Source: Kitasatospora arboriphila (GTDB lineage: Bacteria > Actinomycetota > Actinomycetes > Mycobacteriales > Mycobacteriaceae). From it: 64,000 bases of DNA. The notes beneath the pieces were generated by a model that was not told the origin of the DNA, ran no database searches, and was given only the letters and a program-made list of their open reading frames with translations. Positions 37,869 through 48,798 of this stretch are shown here, one piece after another. The stretch's first letter is position 1. Each line of letters opens with the position of its first letter. The stretch is taken from NCBI RefSeq assembly GCF_000717275.1, contig NZ_JNYV01000002.1:496001-560000 (forward strand), in the 5' to 3' direction. Made by a program: the position numbers and the translations under genes.

Positions 37869-38534
37869 GTGAATGAGCCACAGCCCGCGCGAATACTCGT
37901 GGTGGACAACTACGACAGCTTTGTCTACAACCTGGTCCAGTATCTGGGCCAGTTGGGTGTGCATGCGCAGGTGTGGCGCAACGACGATGCTCGGCTCGCC
38001 GACCCTGACGGTGCGATCAAGGATTTCGACGGTGTTCTGCTGTCGCCTGGTCCCGGCACCCCTCAGCGCGCCGGCGCCACCATGCCTCTTGTGAAGGCTG
38101 CGGCCGACCAGGGCACCCCTCTGCTCGGAGTGTGTCTGGGCCATCAAGCGATCGGCGCGGCATTCGGTGCCACCGTGGATCGGGCGCCGGAACTGCTGCA
38201 CGGCAAGACGTCGTTGGTCACGCACGACGACGACGCAGATGGCGTTCTGGCGGGCCTGCCCAACCCGTTCACGGCAACCAGGTATCACTCCCTCACCGTG
38301 CTGCCCGAGACGATTCCGGCCGAGATCCAGGTGACCGCGCACACCGAGAGCGGCATCGTGATGGCCATGAAGCACCGCGAACTCCCCATCCACGGTGTGC
38401 AGTTCCATCCGGAGAGCGTGCTGACCCAGGGCGGGCACCGCATGCTGGCGAACTGGCTAACCGTGTGCGGCATGACCGTCCCCGACGGACAGGTCAGCAC
38501 CCTCGAAGCGCAGGTGGCCGCAGCGCTCGGCTGA
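37869..38534 (+). CDS. pabA: Aminodeoxychorismate/anthranilate synthase glutamine amidotransferase
   Basis: This 221-residue class I glutamine amidotransferase supplies ammonia to chorismate-using synthases for p-aminobenzoate (folate) or anthranilate. The motif ILVVDNYDSFVYNLVQYL, the catalytic Cys89 in GVCLGHQAIG, and the His in VQFHPESVLT are present. The gene sits where M. tuberculosis has trpG/pabA (Rv0013). GTG at 37869 is used. It is convergent with pknB. Confidence 0.95.
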   Translation: MNEPQPARILVVDNYDSFVYNLVQYLGQLGVHAQVWRNDDARLADPDGAIKDFDGVLLSPGPGTPQRAGATMPLVKAAADQGTPLLGVCLGHQAIGAAFGATVDRAPELLHGKTSLVTHDDDADGVLAGLPNPFTATRYHSLTVLPETIPAEIQVTAHTESGIVMAMKHRELPIHGVQFHPESVLTQGGHRMLANWLTVCGMTVPDGQVSTLEAQVAAALG

Positions 38535-38546
38535 CGACCATCCCGG

Positions 38547-38572
38547 CCGATCCTCGATATCGGATGGATCGG
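38547..38572. terminator. Nested inverted repeat between pabA and pknB
   Basis: CCGATCC (38547-38553) and GGATCGG (38566-38572) pair around an inner CGATATCG palindrome. The site lies between two convergent stops, 13 bp after pabA and 23 bp from the pknB stop, and could be a bidirectional terminator. No T-tract is seen. Confidence 0.45.
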
Positions 38573-38594
38573 GGTGACTGTTGTCTTCCCGTGG

Positions 38595-40502
38595 TCAGGG
38601 AAGCAGGCTCGCCCGTCCGACCGTGATCGACACCGCCGCGTCCTTTCGGAGGAGACTGCCGGCCACGGGAGCCTGTTCGAGGACCTTGTCGTCGTCGGGA
38701 CTACCGAGCGGCACGTTGCGCTGCACGGTCGTCAGGGTGGTTCGTTCCCACCCTGCCGACGTCAGGATCGTCTGGGCCTGCGCCGCCGTCCGGCCGCGCA
38801 GATCGGGCACCACGAACATGTTGCCGCGGCTGATCGTCACCTGCACGACGCTTCGCTCGTCGACGACCTCGCCGGCGTTCGGCGATGAACTGATCACGGT
38901 GCCGGACGGCAACTCCGAGTCGGTGGCAACCACGGCTATGTCGAGGTTGAGCTGGTCGAGGTTCGTCCGCGCCTGCGCCTCGCGCTGACCGGTGAGGTCG
39001 GGAACGGTGACCTTGCGTGGCCCGGTGCCGACCTGGATGGTGATCAGCTCCGTGACCGCTTGCGTACTGCGCGCGGCAGGTGCGGTGGCGACCACTTTGC
39101 CCTTGAGGTCGGCGGTGGAGGACACCTCGATCGACCGGGTGTTGGTGAATCCCAGATTGCCCAGCTCCGCGGTCGCTTCCGCCAATGTCCGACCACGCAG
39201 ATCTGGGATCTGTTGGCGCAGTGGGCCGGTGGAGACGTACAGGGTGACGGTGGCTCCCTTGTCGACCTTCACACCTTCACCCGGAGTGGTGCGGGTGGGT
39301 GCACCGACCGCGACGGTTGGGCTCGGCTCGTCGCGCTGGTTCACGCGGAACCCCATGCGTTCGAGTTCGGCCTTTGCGTCGACCGCCGACATGTCGGTGA
39401 CCCGTGGGATCGACACCTGCGGCGTCACATCCGACGCCCAGGGACGCAGCAGCAACAGGGTCACGGCAGCGATCACCAAGGCCGCGAGCACACCGAATCC
39501 GGCGAACTTGAGAGCCTTGCGTCGCGTCTGCGAGTCGTCGTCGTCATCGTCGCGGCGGTGACTGGTTCCCGCCGGCCCGACGCGGGAGACACGCGCCCGA
39601 GGACCGGTGTCGATCAGCGCGGTGCGGTCCTCGTCCGACATCACGATCGGGGCACTGGGTTTGCCGCCGGCGAGCACCTTCATCAGATCCGACCGCATCT
39701 CGGAGGCCGATTGGTAGCGGTTGGCCGGGTTCTTGCTCATGGCCTTGAGAACCACGGAATCCAGCTCGTGCGGCACCCCCTCGCGCACCGAGGACGGGGT
39801 CGGGGGATCTTCACGCACATGCTGGTAAGCGACGGCCACCGGTGAGTCACCGGTGAACGGCGGTTCTCCGGTCAGCAGTTCGAACAGCACGCATCCGAGT
39901 GAGTAGACGTCGCTGCGGGCGTCGACGCTCTCGCCGCGGGCCTGTTCGGGTGACAGGTACTGAGCGGTGCCTATGACGGCCGCGGTCTGGGTCACGGAGT
40001 TGCCGGTGTCCGCCAGCACGCGGGCGATGCCGAAGTCCATCACCTTCACCGCGCCGGACTTGTCGATCATCACGTTCGCCGGCTTCACGTCTCGGTGAAC
40101 GATGCCGTTCTGATGTGAGAAGTGCAGTGCCGCAGCGACGTCAGCGATCCACGTCATGGCCTGCCGAGGCTTGATGTACCCCTCGGCGCGCAGGACGTCG
40201 CGCAGGGTTTCGCCGTCGACGAACTCCATCACGATGTACGGCAGCGGCCCCTCCGGGGTGGTCGCCTCGCCGGTGTCGAAGACCTGGACGATCGTCGGGT
40301 GGTTGAGGGCCGCCGCATTCTGCGCCTCGCGCCGGAAGCGCAGGTAGAACGTGGGGTCGCGGGCCAGATCGGCACGCAACACCTTGATGGCCACATCGCG
40401 GTGCAAGAGCAGGTCGCGCGCGAGGTGGACCTCGGACATGCCGCCGAAACCGAGGGTCTCGCCCAGTTCGTAACGATCAGAGATCTGCCGGGGGTCGGCC
40501 AT
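38595..40502 (-). CDS. pknB: Ser/Thr protein kinase PknB with four PASTA domains
   Basis: This 635-residue transmembrane kinase senses muropeptides and controls peptidoglycan synthesis. The kinase domain (about 10-275) has GFGGMSEV, Lys in VAIKVL, the HRD loop IVHRDVKPANV, DFGIA and an activation loop with TGNSVTQTAAVIGTAQY, containing the twin regulatory threonines. A membrane segment near 330-350 is followed by four PASTA repeats (starting near IPRVTDM, IPDLRGR, VPDLTGQ and VPDLRGR). ATG at 40502 overlaps the pknA stop. Confidence 0.98.
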   Translation of the reverse strand: MADPRQISDRYELGETLGFGGMSEVHLARDLLLHRDVAIKVLRADLARDPTFYLRFRREAQNAAALNHPTIVQVFDTGEATTPEGPLPYIVMEFVDGETLRDVLRAEGYIKPRQAMTWIADVAAALHFSHQNGIVHRDVKPANVMIDKSGAVKVMDFGIARVLADTGNSVTQTAAVIGTAQYLSPEQARGESVDARSDVYSLGCVLFELLTGEPPFTGDSPVAVAYQHVREDPPTPSSVREGVPHELDSVVLKAMSKNPANRYQSASEMRSDLMKVLAGGKPSAPIVMSDEDRTALIDTGPRARVSRVGPAGTSHRRDDDDDDSQTRRKALKFAGFGVLAALVIAAVTLLLLRPWASDVTPQVSIPRVTDMSAVDAKAELERMGFRVNQRDEPSPTVAVGAPTRTTPGEGVKVDKGATVTLYVSTGPLRQQIPDLRGRTLAEATAELGNLGFTNTRSIEVSSTADLKGKVVATAPAARSTQAVTELITIQVGTGPRKVTVPDLTGQREAQARTNLDQLNLDIAVVATDSELPSGTVISSSPNAGEVVDERSVVQVTISRGNMFVVPDLRGRTAAQAQTILTSAGWERTTLTTVQRNVPLGSPDDDKVLEQAPVAGSLLRKDAAVSITVGRASLLP

Positions 40503-41881
40503 CAACCACCATCCTGTGGTTCGGGCTGCGCACTCGTACTGGACTCTCCGTCGCCCTGGCCGAGCTGGTCATCGCTCTCCCGGGCCGGCAGGCCGGGGAT
40601 CTGGATGCTCGGCAAGGTGAATCCACCGGTCGTCGACTCGGTGGTCGTCGTCGTTTCTTCGCTGGTTGTCGTGGTCGTGCGAGTTGTTGTGGTCGTTGTT
40701 TCTTCGGTGGTGGTCTCTTCGGTGGTCGTCGGCGGAGGCGTGGTGGTCCTCGTTGTTGTCGTCGTGGTCGGGGTCGTCGACCTCGTCGGGACATCGCCGC
40801 CGGTGTCATCGGAGTTGAGGATCAGGAAGCCGACCAGGACCAGCGCACCGAGCAGCAGGAGGACGGCTGCGGTGGCGAGCGCTTTCTGCCCGGTGGACCA
40901 ACCGTCTTGGCGATCCGCGGGTACCGGTGCGACGACGGCACGATGCTGCGGCGGTGGCGTGGGGCGGGTCGCGCCCGTCATCGGGGCCATCATCGCAGTG
41001 GCCGGTCGTGCTCCCGCTGCGGCGGCGGTACCCGGCATCGGCGCCCGGCGACCGGCGCGCACGGCAGCGACCGCATCGGCGAACTCCCCGCCATCGGCGT
41101 ACCGCTGCTTGGGGTCCTTCGCGATGGTGATCTCGATCAGTTCCCGGACGTTGACCGGGAGGTCGGTCGGAAGCGGTGGTGCCTCTTCGCGGATGTGCTT
41201 CATCGCCACGGTGATGGCGCCGTCACCCAGGAACGGACGACGGCCTGCGATCGCCTCGTAACCGACGATGCCGAGTGAATACACATCGGACGCCGCGGTC
41301 GCGTCTTCGCCGAGCGCCTGCTCGGGCGAGATGTATTGCGCTGTGCCCATGACCATTCCGGTTTGGGTGACCGGCGCCGCATCCACTGCCTTGGCGATAC
41401 CGAAGTCGGTGATCTTCACCCGGCCGGTGGGCGTGATGAGGATGTTGCCGGGCTTGACGTCGCGATGCACCAGACCCGCGTCGTGGGCGGCCTTGAGCGC
41501 TCGGCCGGTCTGCTCGAGCATGTCGAGGGAGTTGTTCAGTGACAGCCGGCCGACGCGGGAGAGCACCGCATTGAGCGGCTCCCCGTTCACCAGTTCCATC
41601 ACCAGATAGGCCACCGAACCCGCACCCGGATCCTGCGCCTCGCCGTAGTCGAAGACGTTGGCGATTCCGGGGTGGTTCAGCTGCGCAGTGGTCCGGGCCT
41701 CGGTGCGGAACCGTTCCAGGAATTCGGGGTCGTCGGAGAACTCGGCCTTGAGGACCTTGACTGCCACGCGCCGATCGAGCCTGGTGTCCATGGTTTCCCA
41801 CACCTGGCCCATGCCTCCGGTCGCGATCAACCGCATCAGCCGATACCGGCCTGCGATGGTCGTGCCACCCTGCAAACTCAC
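40502..41881 (-). CDS. pknA: Ser/Thr protein kinase PknA
   Basis: This 459-residue transmembrane kinase works with PknB in growth and division. Kinase motifs include [38 protein letters not shown] and [10 protein letters not shown] membrane segment near 337-357 is followed by an extracytoplasmic tail of about 100 residues, more than half of it threonine with Glu, Pro and Arg. GTG at 41881 follows AGAGGTGACC. It lies 4 bp after the pbpA stop and overlaps pknB. Confidence 0.97.
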   Translation of the reverse strand: MSLQGGTTIAGRYRLMRLIATGGMGQVWETMDTRLDRRVAVKVLKAEFSDDPEFLERFRTEARTTAQLNHPGIANVFDYGEAQDPGAGSVAYLVMELVNGEPLNAVLSRVGRLSLNNSLDMLEQTGRALKAAHDAGLVHRDVKPGNILITPTGRVKITDFGIAKAVDAAPVTQTGMVMGTAQYISPEQALGEDATAASDVYSLGIVGYEAIAGRRPFLGDGAITVAMKHIREEAPPLPTDLPVNVRELIEITIAKDPKQRYADGGEFADAVAAVRAGRRAPMPGTAAAAGARPATAMMAPMTGATRPTPPPQHRAVVAPVPADRQDGWSTGQKALATAAVLLLLGALVLVGFLILNSDDTGGDVPTRSTTPTTTTTTRTTTPPPTTTEETTTEETTTTTTRTTTTTSEETTTTTESTTGGFTLPSIQIPGLPARESDDQLGQGDGESSTSAQPEPQDGG

Positions 41882-41885
41882 CCGG

Positions 41886-43388
41886 TCACCTCTCACCTGC
41901 GAGCGCGTTGATCACGGCACGCCCGATAGGGGCGGCTGACGAGCCGCCCGTTGCCTGTAGTCCGCCGTCGCCGTTCTCGACGATCACCGCCACCGCCACC
42001 TTGGCATTGCTCGACGGACCGAACGCGATGTACCAGGCGTAGGGGGTCTCATCGGTGCCTTGGGTGTTGGAGTGCTCGGCGGTGCCGGTCTTCGATGCGA
42101 TCGACACCGGCCCGCCGGATCCGCGGGTGTTGCGTTCGGAGTCGATCATCATCTCGGTCAGGGTCGCGGCGGTCTGAGCGCTGATCGGCTCGTTGAGCGA
42201 GTTGGGCCGGGTGGTGTTCAGGGTCTTGAGGTCGGGACCCTGCAACTTGTCCACGAGGTACGGCTGCATGCGAACGCCACCGTTGGCGATGGTCGCGGCG
42301 ATCATCGCGTTCTGTAGCGGGGTGAACCGCACGTCACGTTGGCCGATGGAGCTCTGGCCGAGAGCGGCGAGGTCAGGGATCGGGCCGACCGACGATTCGG
42401 AGACGGGCAGCGGGGTATCGGGTAGTTCGGTGTCGACACCGAAAGCGTTGGCCTGGTTCTTGACCGCTTCGATCGGGTTCTGCAACTTCTCGGTGGACAG
42501 TTGCACAAACGCTGTGTTGCACGAGTATTCGAGGGCCTGATGCATCGTCACCTGGCCACCGCTGGAGTCTGGGCAGGTCTGACCGCCGTAGTTGGTCAGC
42601 CCGGTCTCGGTCTGCGGCAGCGTGTAACTGCTTGCCGCCGTAAGGCGTTCGTCTTGACCGATGCCCTGCTCGAGCGCGGCGGCAGCGGTGATCACCTTGA
42701 AAGTCGAACCAGGTGGGTAGGTCTCGTTGAGGGCCCGGTTGAGCATCGGCTGGAACCCGGTTGAATCCTCGGTGGGATTCCAGGCGGCCCAGGCGTCTTC
42801 ACGGACGGTGGTGTCGTGGCTGGCCAGCAGGTTGGGGTCGTAACTCGGTGTGGACACCATCGCCAGGATCGCACCGGTGTTCGGTGCGATCGCCACCACG
42901 GCTCCGCGGCAGCCGCCGTTGCAGCCCTTGTTCATCTCGTCGAAGGCGATCTGCTGCGCCCGCGGGTCGATGGTGGTGATCACGTTGCCGCCGCGTGGAT
43001 CACGGCCGGAGAACATGTCGGCGAAGCGCTGTCCGAACAGCCTGTCGTCGTTGCCGTTGAGGATGGAATCCTCGGCCTGCTCGAGTCCTGAACTCGCGTA
43101 CTGGAACGAGTAGTAACCGGTGACCGGCGCAAAGGCAGGCGCCCACGGTCCCGGATAGGTGCGCAGGTACTTGAGCCGGTCATCGGTGGGCACCGACTGC
43201 GCGATCACGTCCTGGCCGGCGGTGATCTGGCCGCGCTGACGCGAGTACTCATCGAGGAGCACCCGCTGATTGCGTGGGTCGGCCCGCAGGTTGTCGGCCT
43301 TGAACACCTGCACGTAGGTGGCGTTGGCGAGCAGCACGAGGATGATCACCATGACCGCGATGACCACGCGGCGAATGGGAATGTTCAT
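41886..43388 (-). CDS. pbpA: Penicillin-binding protein PbpA (class B transpeptidase)
   Basis: This 500-residue D,D-transpeptidase cross-links peptidoglycan. One N-terminal membrane segment (about 6-25) is followed by a dimerisation region and the transpeptidase domain with the active-site serine in [12 protein letters not shown] in LEYSCNTAF and KTG in [13 protein letters not shown] pair of cysteines in CNGGCRG is seen. ATG at 43388 overlaps the rodA stop (ATGA). Confidence 0.97.
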   Translation of the reverse strand: MNIPIRRVVIAVMVIILVLLANATYVQVFKADNLRADPRNQRVLLDEYSRQRGQITAGQDVIAQSVPTDDRLKYLRTYPGPWAPAFAPVTGYYSFQYASSGLEQAEDSILNGNDDRLFGQRFADMFSGRDPRGGNVITTIDPRAQQIAFDEMNKGCNGGCRGAVVAIAPNTGAILAMVSTPSYDPNLLASHDTTVREDAWAAWNPTEDSTGFQPMLNRALNETYPPGSTFKVITAAAALEQGIGQDERLTAASSYTLPQTETGLTNYGGQTCPDSSGGQVTMHQALEYSCNTAFVQLSTEKLQNPIEAVKNQANAFGVDTELPDTPLPVSESSVGPIPDLAALGQSSIGQRDVRFTPLQNAMIAATIANGGVRMQPYLVDKLQGPDLKTLNTTRPNSLNEPISAQTAATLTEMMIDSERNTRGSGGPVSIASKTGTAEHSNTQGTDETPYAWYIAFGPSSNAKVAVAVIVENGDGGLQATGGSSAAPIGRAVINALAGER

Positions 43389-44812
43389 GAGCGCTTCACC
43401 ATCTCGGTGGGCGCCTCGGCGATGGGCGTCGACTTCTTCTTGGTCGGATCGGGCTCACGTGCGGCGTTGGACACGCGGATGAGCAACGCGACCAGGATGT
43501 AGTTCGCCAGCAGCGATGAGCCGCCGTAGGACATGAACGGTGTGGTCAGGCCGGTCAGCGGGATCAGCTTGGTCACACCGCCGACCACCACGAAGATCTG
43601 CACGGCGATCGTGAACGACAACCCGGTGGCGAGTAGTTTGCCGAAGCTGTCACGAACGGCGATGCCGGTGCGCAGACCGCGGACGATCAACACCAGATAG
43701 AGCAGCAGGATCGCCGCGAGTCCCACCAGGCCGAGCTCTTCGCCGATGGTCGCGATGATGAAGTCGGTGTTGGCAAACGGCACGATGTTGGGCCGGCCCG
43801 AACCCAGACCGGTGCCGAACAGACCGCCGGTGGCCAGACCGAACAGACTCTGGCCGACCTGGTAGCCCTGGCCGTAGAAATCGCTGAACGGGTCCTGCCA
43901 CACCGCGACACGCACCTGCAGATGCGAGAACAGCTGGTAAGCGACCAGTGCGCCCAGGGCGAACAGACTGACGCCGATGATCAGCCAGCTCACCCGCTCG
44001 GTCGCGACGTACAGCATCACCAGCATGGTCGAGAAGATCAGCAGTGAGGTGCCGAGATCGGCCTCGAAGGCCAGGACGCCGATGGAGATGATCCACGCGG
44101 CGAGCAGCGGGCCGAGGTCGCGGGCGCGGGGCAGGTCCATCCCGAGGAAATGCTTACCCGCGGTGGTGAACAGATCACGCTTGGACACCAGCAACGACGC
44201 GGTGAAGATGATGATCAGGATCTTCGAGAATTCGCCTGGCTGGATGTTGAACAGCGGGGTGCGGATCCAGATCTTGGAACCGTTGATCTCCGACATCGAC
44301 GACGGCAGGATCGCCGGGATGGCCAGGAAGACCAGACCGCTCAGACCCAGCAGGTAGCTGTACCTCGACAGTGTCCGGTGGTCGCGGATCAGGATCAGGA
44401 TGGCCGCGAACGCGATGATGCCGAGGACAGCCCACAGAACCTGCTGATCGGCGTCGTTGGTGCGGTCGATGGGGTTGGCGGTCTCACCGTTCTGACCGGT
44501 TCCGAGGTCGAGTCGATGGATCAGGACGAGCCCGAGACCGTTGATGGTGGCCACCAGCGGCAGGATCAGCGGATCGGCGTAGGGCGCGAATCGCCGTACG
44601 ACGAGGTGGGCGAAACCGTAGAGCAGGACATAGGCGGCCATGTACTTGGCCAGATCCCAGGTGATGCTCTGCGACTGCGCAGCCTCGACCAGGATGAGCG
44701 CGGTGAAGACGATGATCGTCGACAGGCCGAGCAACACCAGTTCGGAGTTGCGGCCGGTGTAGTTGCGGATCGGCCCGGAAGCCGGTGTCTGTGTGACGGC
44801 GGCCTGTGACAT
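43385..44812 (-). CDS. rodA: RodA-type SEDS peptidoglycan glycosyltransferase
   Basis: This 475-residue polytopic protein polymerises lipid II for elongation with PbpA as partner. SEDS motifs include [33 protein letters not shown] and [16 protein letters not shown]. About twelve membrane segments are visible. ATG at 44812 is taken; the frame stays open far upstream only because it lies antisense-free in the pstP shadow. The start overlaps the pstP stop by one base. Confidence 0.97.
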   Translation of the reverse strand: MSQAAVTQTPASGPIRNYTGRNSELVLLGLSTIIVFTALILVEAAQSQSITWDLAKYMAAYVLLYGFAHLVVRRFAPYADPLILPLVATINGLGLVLIHRLDLGTGQNGETANPIDRTNDADQQVLWAVLGIIAFAAILILIRDHRTLSRYSYLLGLSGLVFLAIPAILPSSMSEINGSKIWIRTPLFNIQPGEFSKILIIIFTASLLVSKRDLFTTAGKHFLGMDLPRARDLGPLLAAWIISIGVLAFEADLGTSLLIFSTMLVMLYVATERVSWLIIGVSLFALGALVAYQLFSHLQVRVAVWQDPFSDFYGQGYQVGQSLFGLATGGLFGTGLGSGRPNIVPFANTDFIIATIGEELGLVGLAAILLLYLVLIVRGLRTGIAVRDSFGKLLATGLSFTIAVQIFVVVGGVTKLIPLTGLTTPFMSYGGSSLLANYILVALLIRVSNAAREPDPTKKKSTPIAEAPTEMVKRS

Positions 44813-46299
44813 CAGCGCCCCCGACAGTTTTCCGGGGCCGTGACGGGCGGCGTGGTGGTGGACGTCAGCGGTGGCTGCGTGCTGGCACTGCCCGACTGGG
44901 GGAGTACCGGAGCGGGCTGTCCCGGTGTGGCCGGCGGCGGTACGGGATTCTCGGTGCCCGGCGCGGGGGGCTGGGCCGGGCCCGGGGTGACGCCCTCGGC
45001 CGACGCGGACTCCTCTTCGGGACACAGCGGTACGAGGTTGTCCATCAGGTTGCGGACCTGTTCCTCGGCGTCGTCGAGAGGCACCGGGTCGCGGCCTTCG
45101 AGGGAGGCGGGCGCCGTGCCGGTGAGGTCGGACACCTTCAGGGGCACGCAGTTCTCGGGACGGTTGTTGTAGTCGGCGATGGTGACCGTCGGCCTGTCGG
45201 TGTCCATGGCTCCGGTGCAGGTGATCTTGCTCAGTTCGTGCAGGCTCAGGCCCAGGAAAGAACCCTGCAACCCGCGGTAGAGCACCACCTCGCCGTTGTC
45301 GGCGCTGACGTAATAGTTCGACCGGACAATCGCCCGACCCACGAAGACACCGGCGATGAGCACGGCGATCACGGCGAGAGCGATGCCGCCGAGGATCCAT
45401 TTGCGCCGCGGGTGTGCCTGCGGCGGATCGGGTTCGGGGGTGCCGATGGTCGGCCGCCGGGGCGACTGGGCAGGCGGGCGGAGCGCCGCCGCACGACCGG
45501 CCGAGGTACGCGGATCGGGGACGTACTCCTGATCGTCGCCTCCGGCCGCTCCGCCGACGATCGGCTGGCTGTCGCCGTAGTCCACATCGACGACATCGGC
45601 GACCACGACGGTGACGTTGTCGGGGCCACCGCCGCGCAGGGCGAGCTCGATGAGCCGGTCGGCGCAGTCGCGGTAGTTCTCCACCGACGTCATGGTGTCG
45701 GCGATGGTCTCTTCGCTGACCACATCGGAGAGCCCGTCGCTGCACAAGAGGTAGCGGTCGCCGGCGCGGGCTTCGCGCACCGTCAGCGTGGGCTCGACCT
45801 CGGTGCCGGTGAGCGCACGCATGATCAACGACCGTTGCGGATGTGTGTGTGCTTCTTCGGCCGTGATCCGGCCTTCTTCGACAAGGGTCTGAACGAACGT
45901 GTCGTCGCGGGTGATCTGGGTGAGTTGGCCGTCGCGCAGCAGATAGCCGCGCGAGTCGCCGATGTGGCACAGACCCAGGCGCGAGCCCGCGAAGAGGATG
46001 GCGGTGAGGGTGGTGCCCATGCCGTCGAGTTCGGGGGCCTCGGCAACCTGGTCGGCTATCGCCTCGTTGCCGTGGCGGGTGGCCTCTTCGAGTTTCGCGA
46101 GGAGATCGCCTCCGGGCTCGTCGTCGTCGAGGGGACGTAGTGCCTGGATGACCAGCTGGCTGGCCACCTCTCCGGCTGCGTGGCCGCCCATGCCGTCGGC
46201 AAGGGCCAGCAGTCGGGCACCGGCGTACACGGAGTCTTCGTTGTTCGCACGGACCAGGCCGCGGTCGCTACGCGCGATATAGCGCAACACCAGGGTCAC
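44812..46299 (-). CDS. pstP: PP2C-type Ser/Thr phosphatase PstP
   Basis: This 495-residue phosphatase reverses PknA/PknB phosphorylation. PP2C motifs: R-S-D-R-G-x-V-R-x-N-N-E-D near the start, [30 protein letters not shown] and [11 protein letters not shown] and [11 protein letters not shown] supply the metal-binding Asp residues. A membrane segment near 310-330 precedes an extracytoplasmic region rich in Pro near its C-terminus. GTG at 46299 overlaps the fhaB stop by four bases. Confidence 0.97.
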   Translation of the reverse strand: MTLVLRYIARSDRGLVRANNEDSVYAGARLLALADGMGGHAAGEVASQLVIQALRPLDDDEPGGDLLAKLEEATRHGNEAIADQVAEAPELDGMGTTLTAILFAGSRLGLCHIGDSRGYLLRDGQLTQITRDDTFVQTLVEEGRITAEEAHTHPQRSLIMRALTGTEVEPTLTVREARAGDRYLLCSDGLSDVVSEETIADTMTSVENYRDCADRLIELALRGGGPDNVTVVVADVVDVDYGDSQPIVGGAAGGDDQEYVPDPRTSAGRAAALRPPAQSPRRPTIGTPEPDPPQAHPRRKWILGGIALAVIAVLIAGVFVGRAIVRSNYYVSADNGEVVLYRGLQGSFLGLSLHELSKITCTGAMDTDRPTVTIADYNNRPENCVPLKVSDLTGTAPASLEGRDPVPLDDAEEQVRNLMDNLVPLCPEEESASAEGVTPGPAQPPAPGTENPVPPPATPGQPAPVLPQSGSASTQPPLTSTTTPPVTAPENCRGR

Positions 46300-46760
46300 G
46301 GGCGCAACTCAATCACGGTTTTGCCCACCCTGACCGGAGTTGCGAGCGGCACGCGCACAGCGGTGGTGACCTTCGCACGGTCGAGGTAGGTGCCGTTGGT
46401 GGAGCCGAGGTCTTCGACATACCAGTCATCTCCCCGGCGGATCAGCCGGGCGTGGCGCTCAGAGGCGTACTCGTCGGTGAGAACCAGGGTCGAGTCGTCG
46501 GCGCGGCCCAGCAATACCGGTTGGGTGCCGAGCGTGATCCTCGTGTTGGCCAGGGCCCCATGGGTGACCACGAGGTATCTGGCCCCGCCTTTGACCTTGG
46601 CGGGGGACCCGCCGCGATTGCGGCGTTCGTAGCGCGTCATGGGTCGTTGGCCGGTGGCGGCGTACACATCGGTGCGAATGACCCGCAGTACGGCCCACAC
46701 CAGGAGCCACAGCAGCAGCAAGAAGCCGACACGCGTCAGTTGCAGCACTATGCCCTGCAC
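46296..46760 (-). CDS. fhaB: FHA-domain protein FhaB (FipA)
   Basis: This 154-residue protein has an N-terminal membrane segment (about 5-27) and a C-terminal FHA phosphothreonine-binding domain with LLGRADDSTLVLTDEYASERHARL and GSTNGTYLD. In mycobacteria it binds phosphorylated partners at the septum. GTG at 46760 is used. It is in the fhaB-pstP-rodA-pbpA-pknA-pknB operon. Confidence 0.96.
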   Translation of the reverse strand: MQGIVLQLTRVGFLLLLWLLVWAVLRVIRTDVYAATGQRPMTRYERRNRGGSPAKVKGGARYLVVTHGALANTRITLGTQPVLLGRADDSTLVLTDEYASERHARLIRRGDDWYVEDLGSTNGTYLDRAKVTTAVRVPLATPVRVGKTVIELRP

Positions 46761-46917
46761 GCTTTTCCACCTCCTGGGCCAGCCATCAACATCCAGTGCA
46801 TCTTATGGCCCAGTGCCGCTCCATCACGCATTCGGATGTCTCACTTGTGCATCGAGCAGCTGTGAGCCACGCGGATCGAGGGCGCGCGCTACTGGGTAGT
46901 GACGGTTTGTGTGGGCG

Positions 46918-48300
46918 TCACTGGAAACGGACGGTGATGTCCGAATGTCCCACGCGGATCCGGTCCCCGTCCGCGAGTTCCCAGCTGCTGACCTGGACAT
47001 CGTTGACCGTGGTGCCGTTCGTGGAGTTGAGGTCGTTGAGGAGGGCGCTCGAGCCGTCCCAGCGGATCTCGACGTGGCGACGGGAAACACCGGTGTCGGG
47101 CAGGCGGAACTGGGCGTCCTGGCCGCGGCCGATGACATTCGAGCCGTTGCGCAGCTGGAACGTGCGGTTGCTGCCGTCTTCGAGCAGCAGCGTGATCGCC
47201 GTCGGTGCGTACGCGGCGGGAGCGCCGTAGCCGGGAGCCTGGGCGTAACCGGCCTGCTGGTCGTAGCCACCCTGCTGGTCGTACCCGCCCTGTTGCGGGT
47301 ATCCCTGCGCGTAGCCAGCCTGCTGGTTGTAGGCACCCTGCTGGTCGTACTCGTTCTGGCTGTACCCGGGCTGCTGGTAGCCGCCCTGGTCGTAACCCTG
47401 CTGGTCGTATCCGGGCTGCTGGTAGCCGCCCTGGTCGTAACCCTGCTGGTAGTTGCGCGGGTCGTAGCCCTGCTCCGGGTTGGCCGGCGGCTGGGCGTAC
47501 CCACCCTGGTTGTAACCCTGCTGGTCGTGGCCGCCCTGCTGGTAGGCGCCCTGGTCGTACCCGGCCTGGTCGTAACCACCGTGCTGGTCGTAACCGCGTT
47601 GGTCATAGCCACGCTGGTCGTAACCCTGCTGGTCGTAGCCTGCCTGGTTGTAGCCCTGCTGGTCGTAGCCACCCTGCTGGCTGTACGCCTGAGCGCCGTC
47701 GCCGGAGTTGTCCTGGCCCTGCTCGTAGGGCTGCTGGCTGTAGGCCGCCTGCGGTGGGTAGGAGCCCTGTTCGTAACCTCCGCGGGGGTCGTATCCGGAG
47801 TTCTGCGTCATGGGAGTGGCTCCTACTTGTGGGTTTCGGTTTGGCGCCGCGGGCGGCGGATGGGGCAACGGCGGCCCTGATTGATCTGGAGGACGATGGC
47901 CTGCTTGTTGCACAGGCATCGGCCGGACGTCCGGATTGACCGTGCCCCGCGCCCGGAACTGGCCGGTGTGCAGGGTGGGTGAGTGGGAGAACTCGACCAC
48001 CACGTCACCGTATGTCTGCCATCCGTTGTCACGGATGAAATTCTCGAGATGCTTGGAGAAGGTCTTCCGGTTGAGCTCGTACTCGGCAACCATCTCGCGG
48101 TGGTCGGTGGAGCTGACCACCAGGTTGTAGGTGTTCGGGGCGAGCTTGCCGCCGTCGCCGAGGTCTTCCAAGTTGTCTTCGGCTTCGCGTTGCAGAGCGT
48201 TCTCGACCTCTTGCGGGGCGACCTTGCCGCCGAAGACCCGGGCGAAGCCGTCATCTACCGCACCTTCGAGTTTGCGTTCGATTCTTTGCAGAATCCCCAC
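46918..48300 (-). CDS. fhaA: FHA-domain protein FhaA with long GYDQQ-rich region
   Basis: This 460-residue protein has an N-terminal DUF3662 domain (about 1-125, [22 protein letters not shown]), a disordered Pro-rich segment (125-160), then about 205 residues (164-368) of Gly/Tyr/Gln/Asp repeats built on GYDQQ, and a C-terminal FHA domain (about 370-460, [19 protein letters not shown]). FhaA binds the phosphorylated MurJ pseudokinase domain in mycobacteria. GTG at 48300 is used. It is first in the operon, 157 bp before fhaB. Confidence 0.96.
   Translation of the reverse strand: MGILQRIERKLEGAVDDGFARVFGGKVAPQEVENALQREAEDNLEDLGDGGKLAPNTYNLVVSSTDHREMVAEYELNRKTFSKHLENFIRDNGWQTYGDVVVEFSHSPTLHTGQFRARGTVNPDVRPMPVQQAGHRPPDQSGPPLPHPPPAAPNRNPQVGATPMTQNSGYDPRGGYEQGSYPPQAAYSQQPYEQGQDNSGDGAQAYSQQGGYDQQGYNQAGYDQQGYDQRGYDQRGYDQHGGYDQAGYDQGAYQQGGHDQQGYNQGGYAQPPANPEQGYDPRNYQQGYDQGGYQQPGYDQQGYDQGGYQQPGYSQNEYDQQGAYNQQAGYAQGYPQQGGYDQQGGYDQQAGYAQAPGYGAPAAYAPTAITLLLEDGSNRTFQLRNGSNVIGRGQDAQFRLPDTGVSRRHVEIRWDGSSALLNDLNSTNGTTVNDVQVSSWELADGDRIRVGHSDITVRFQ
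47195..47811 (-). repeat. Degenerate coding repeats for the GYDQQ region of FhaA
   Basis: The DNA repeats a 12-15 bp unit (on the plus strand, CTGGTCGTA and variants) about 25-30 times with small changes, including two near-identical copies around 47380-47460. The units keep frame and encode Gly-Tyr-Asp-Gln-Gln. Such a tract may vary in length by slippage or recombination. Confidence 0.85.
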
Positions 48301-48652
48301 TACCGACGACCTCCCTTCGAGTTCTCAGCGTGTCGGCGTGCCAATCGTGCTGTTTGATGATAGCGACTCACACCCCGCGTTGGACACTCCAGGCGGAACT
48401 TCTGCACCGTCCGCCACAGATGTCCCAGTAGACGCCTGGTGTCCGTTTCGGCCGAATACGTGGGCTGATCGGCCCGAATGGGCCCACGCGAAAGCTGTGC
48501 GAGAAGTGACGTACAACTCATCTGATCGCACGTGCCCCTGACGCGCCGCGTGTCGACTCGTCACCCTCTGCAGTCCGGAGCTGCCGATTTCTGACGCAGG
48601 GCCGGCCCATGTTACCGTTTTCCAGTTCGTTTGAAGACCGACGAGCAGCCAC
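48301..48652. promoter_or_regulatory. Intergenic region between fhaA and tRNA-Leu
   Basis: This 352-bp non-coding gap carries the promoters of the divergent fhaA operon (minus strand) and tRNA-Leu (plus strand). A TATCAT -10-like hexamer on the minus strand at 48357-48362 could serve fhaA, but no convincing -35 was found. Nothing else was recognised. Confidence 0.4.
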
Positions 48653-48735
48653 GGGCGAGTGGCGGAATGGCAGACGCGCTGGCTTCAGGTGCCAGTGTCC
48701 TTCGGGACGTGGGGGTTCAAGTCCCCCTTCGCCCA
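48653..48735 (+). tRNA. tRNA-Leu (CAG)
   Basis: An 83-base class II tRNA: acceptor GGGCGAG pairs with TTCGCCC, discriminator A. Stem CTGGC/GCCAG encloses TTCAGGT with anticodon CAG at 48686-48688. A variable arm GTGTCCTTCGGGAC and T arm GGGGGTTCAAGTCCCCC follow. CCA is not encoded. The position after fhaA is conserved in mycobacteria. Confidence 0.98.
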
Positions 48736-48748
48736 CAGAGTGAGATCA

Positions 48749-48781
48749 GGCCGGGAACCAAGAGTTCCCGGCCTTTTCTTT
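48749..48781 (+). terminator. Intrinsic terminator after tRNA-Leu
   Basis: GGCCGGGAAC (48749-48758) and GTTCCCGGCC (48764-48773) form a 10-bp perfect stem with loop CAAGA, followed by TTTTCTTT. This is a textbook intrinsic terminator starting 14 bp after the tRNA. It also precedes the convergent MFS gene stop at 48799. Confidence 0.93.
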
Positions 48782-48798
48782 CTGGGGCGTCGACCGTT

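Noticed and set aside
44813..45970. N-terminal extension of the RodA frame.
   Set aside because: The extra 386 codons are Arg/His-rich shadow of pstP. The SEDS protein begins at 44812 with a coupled ATG.
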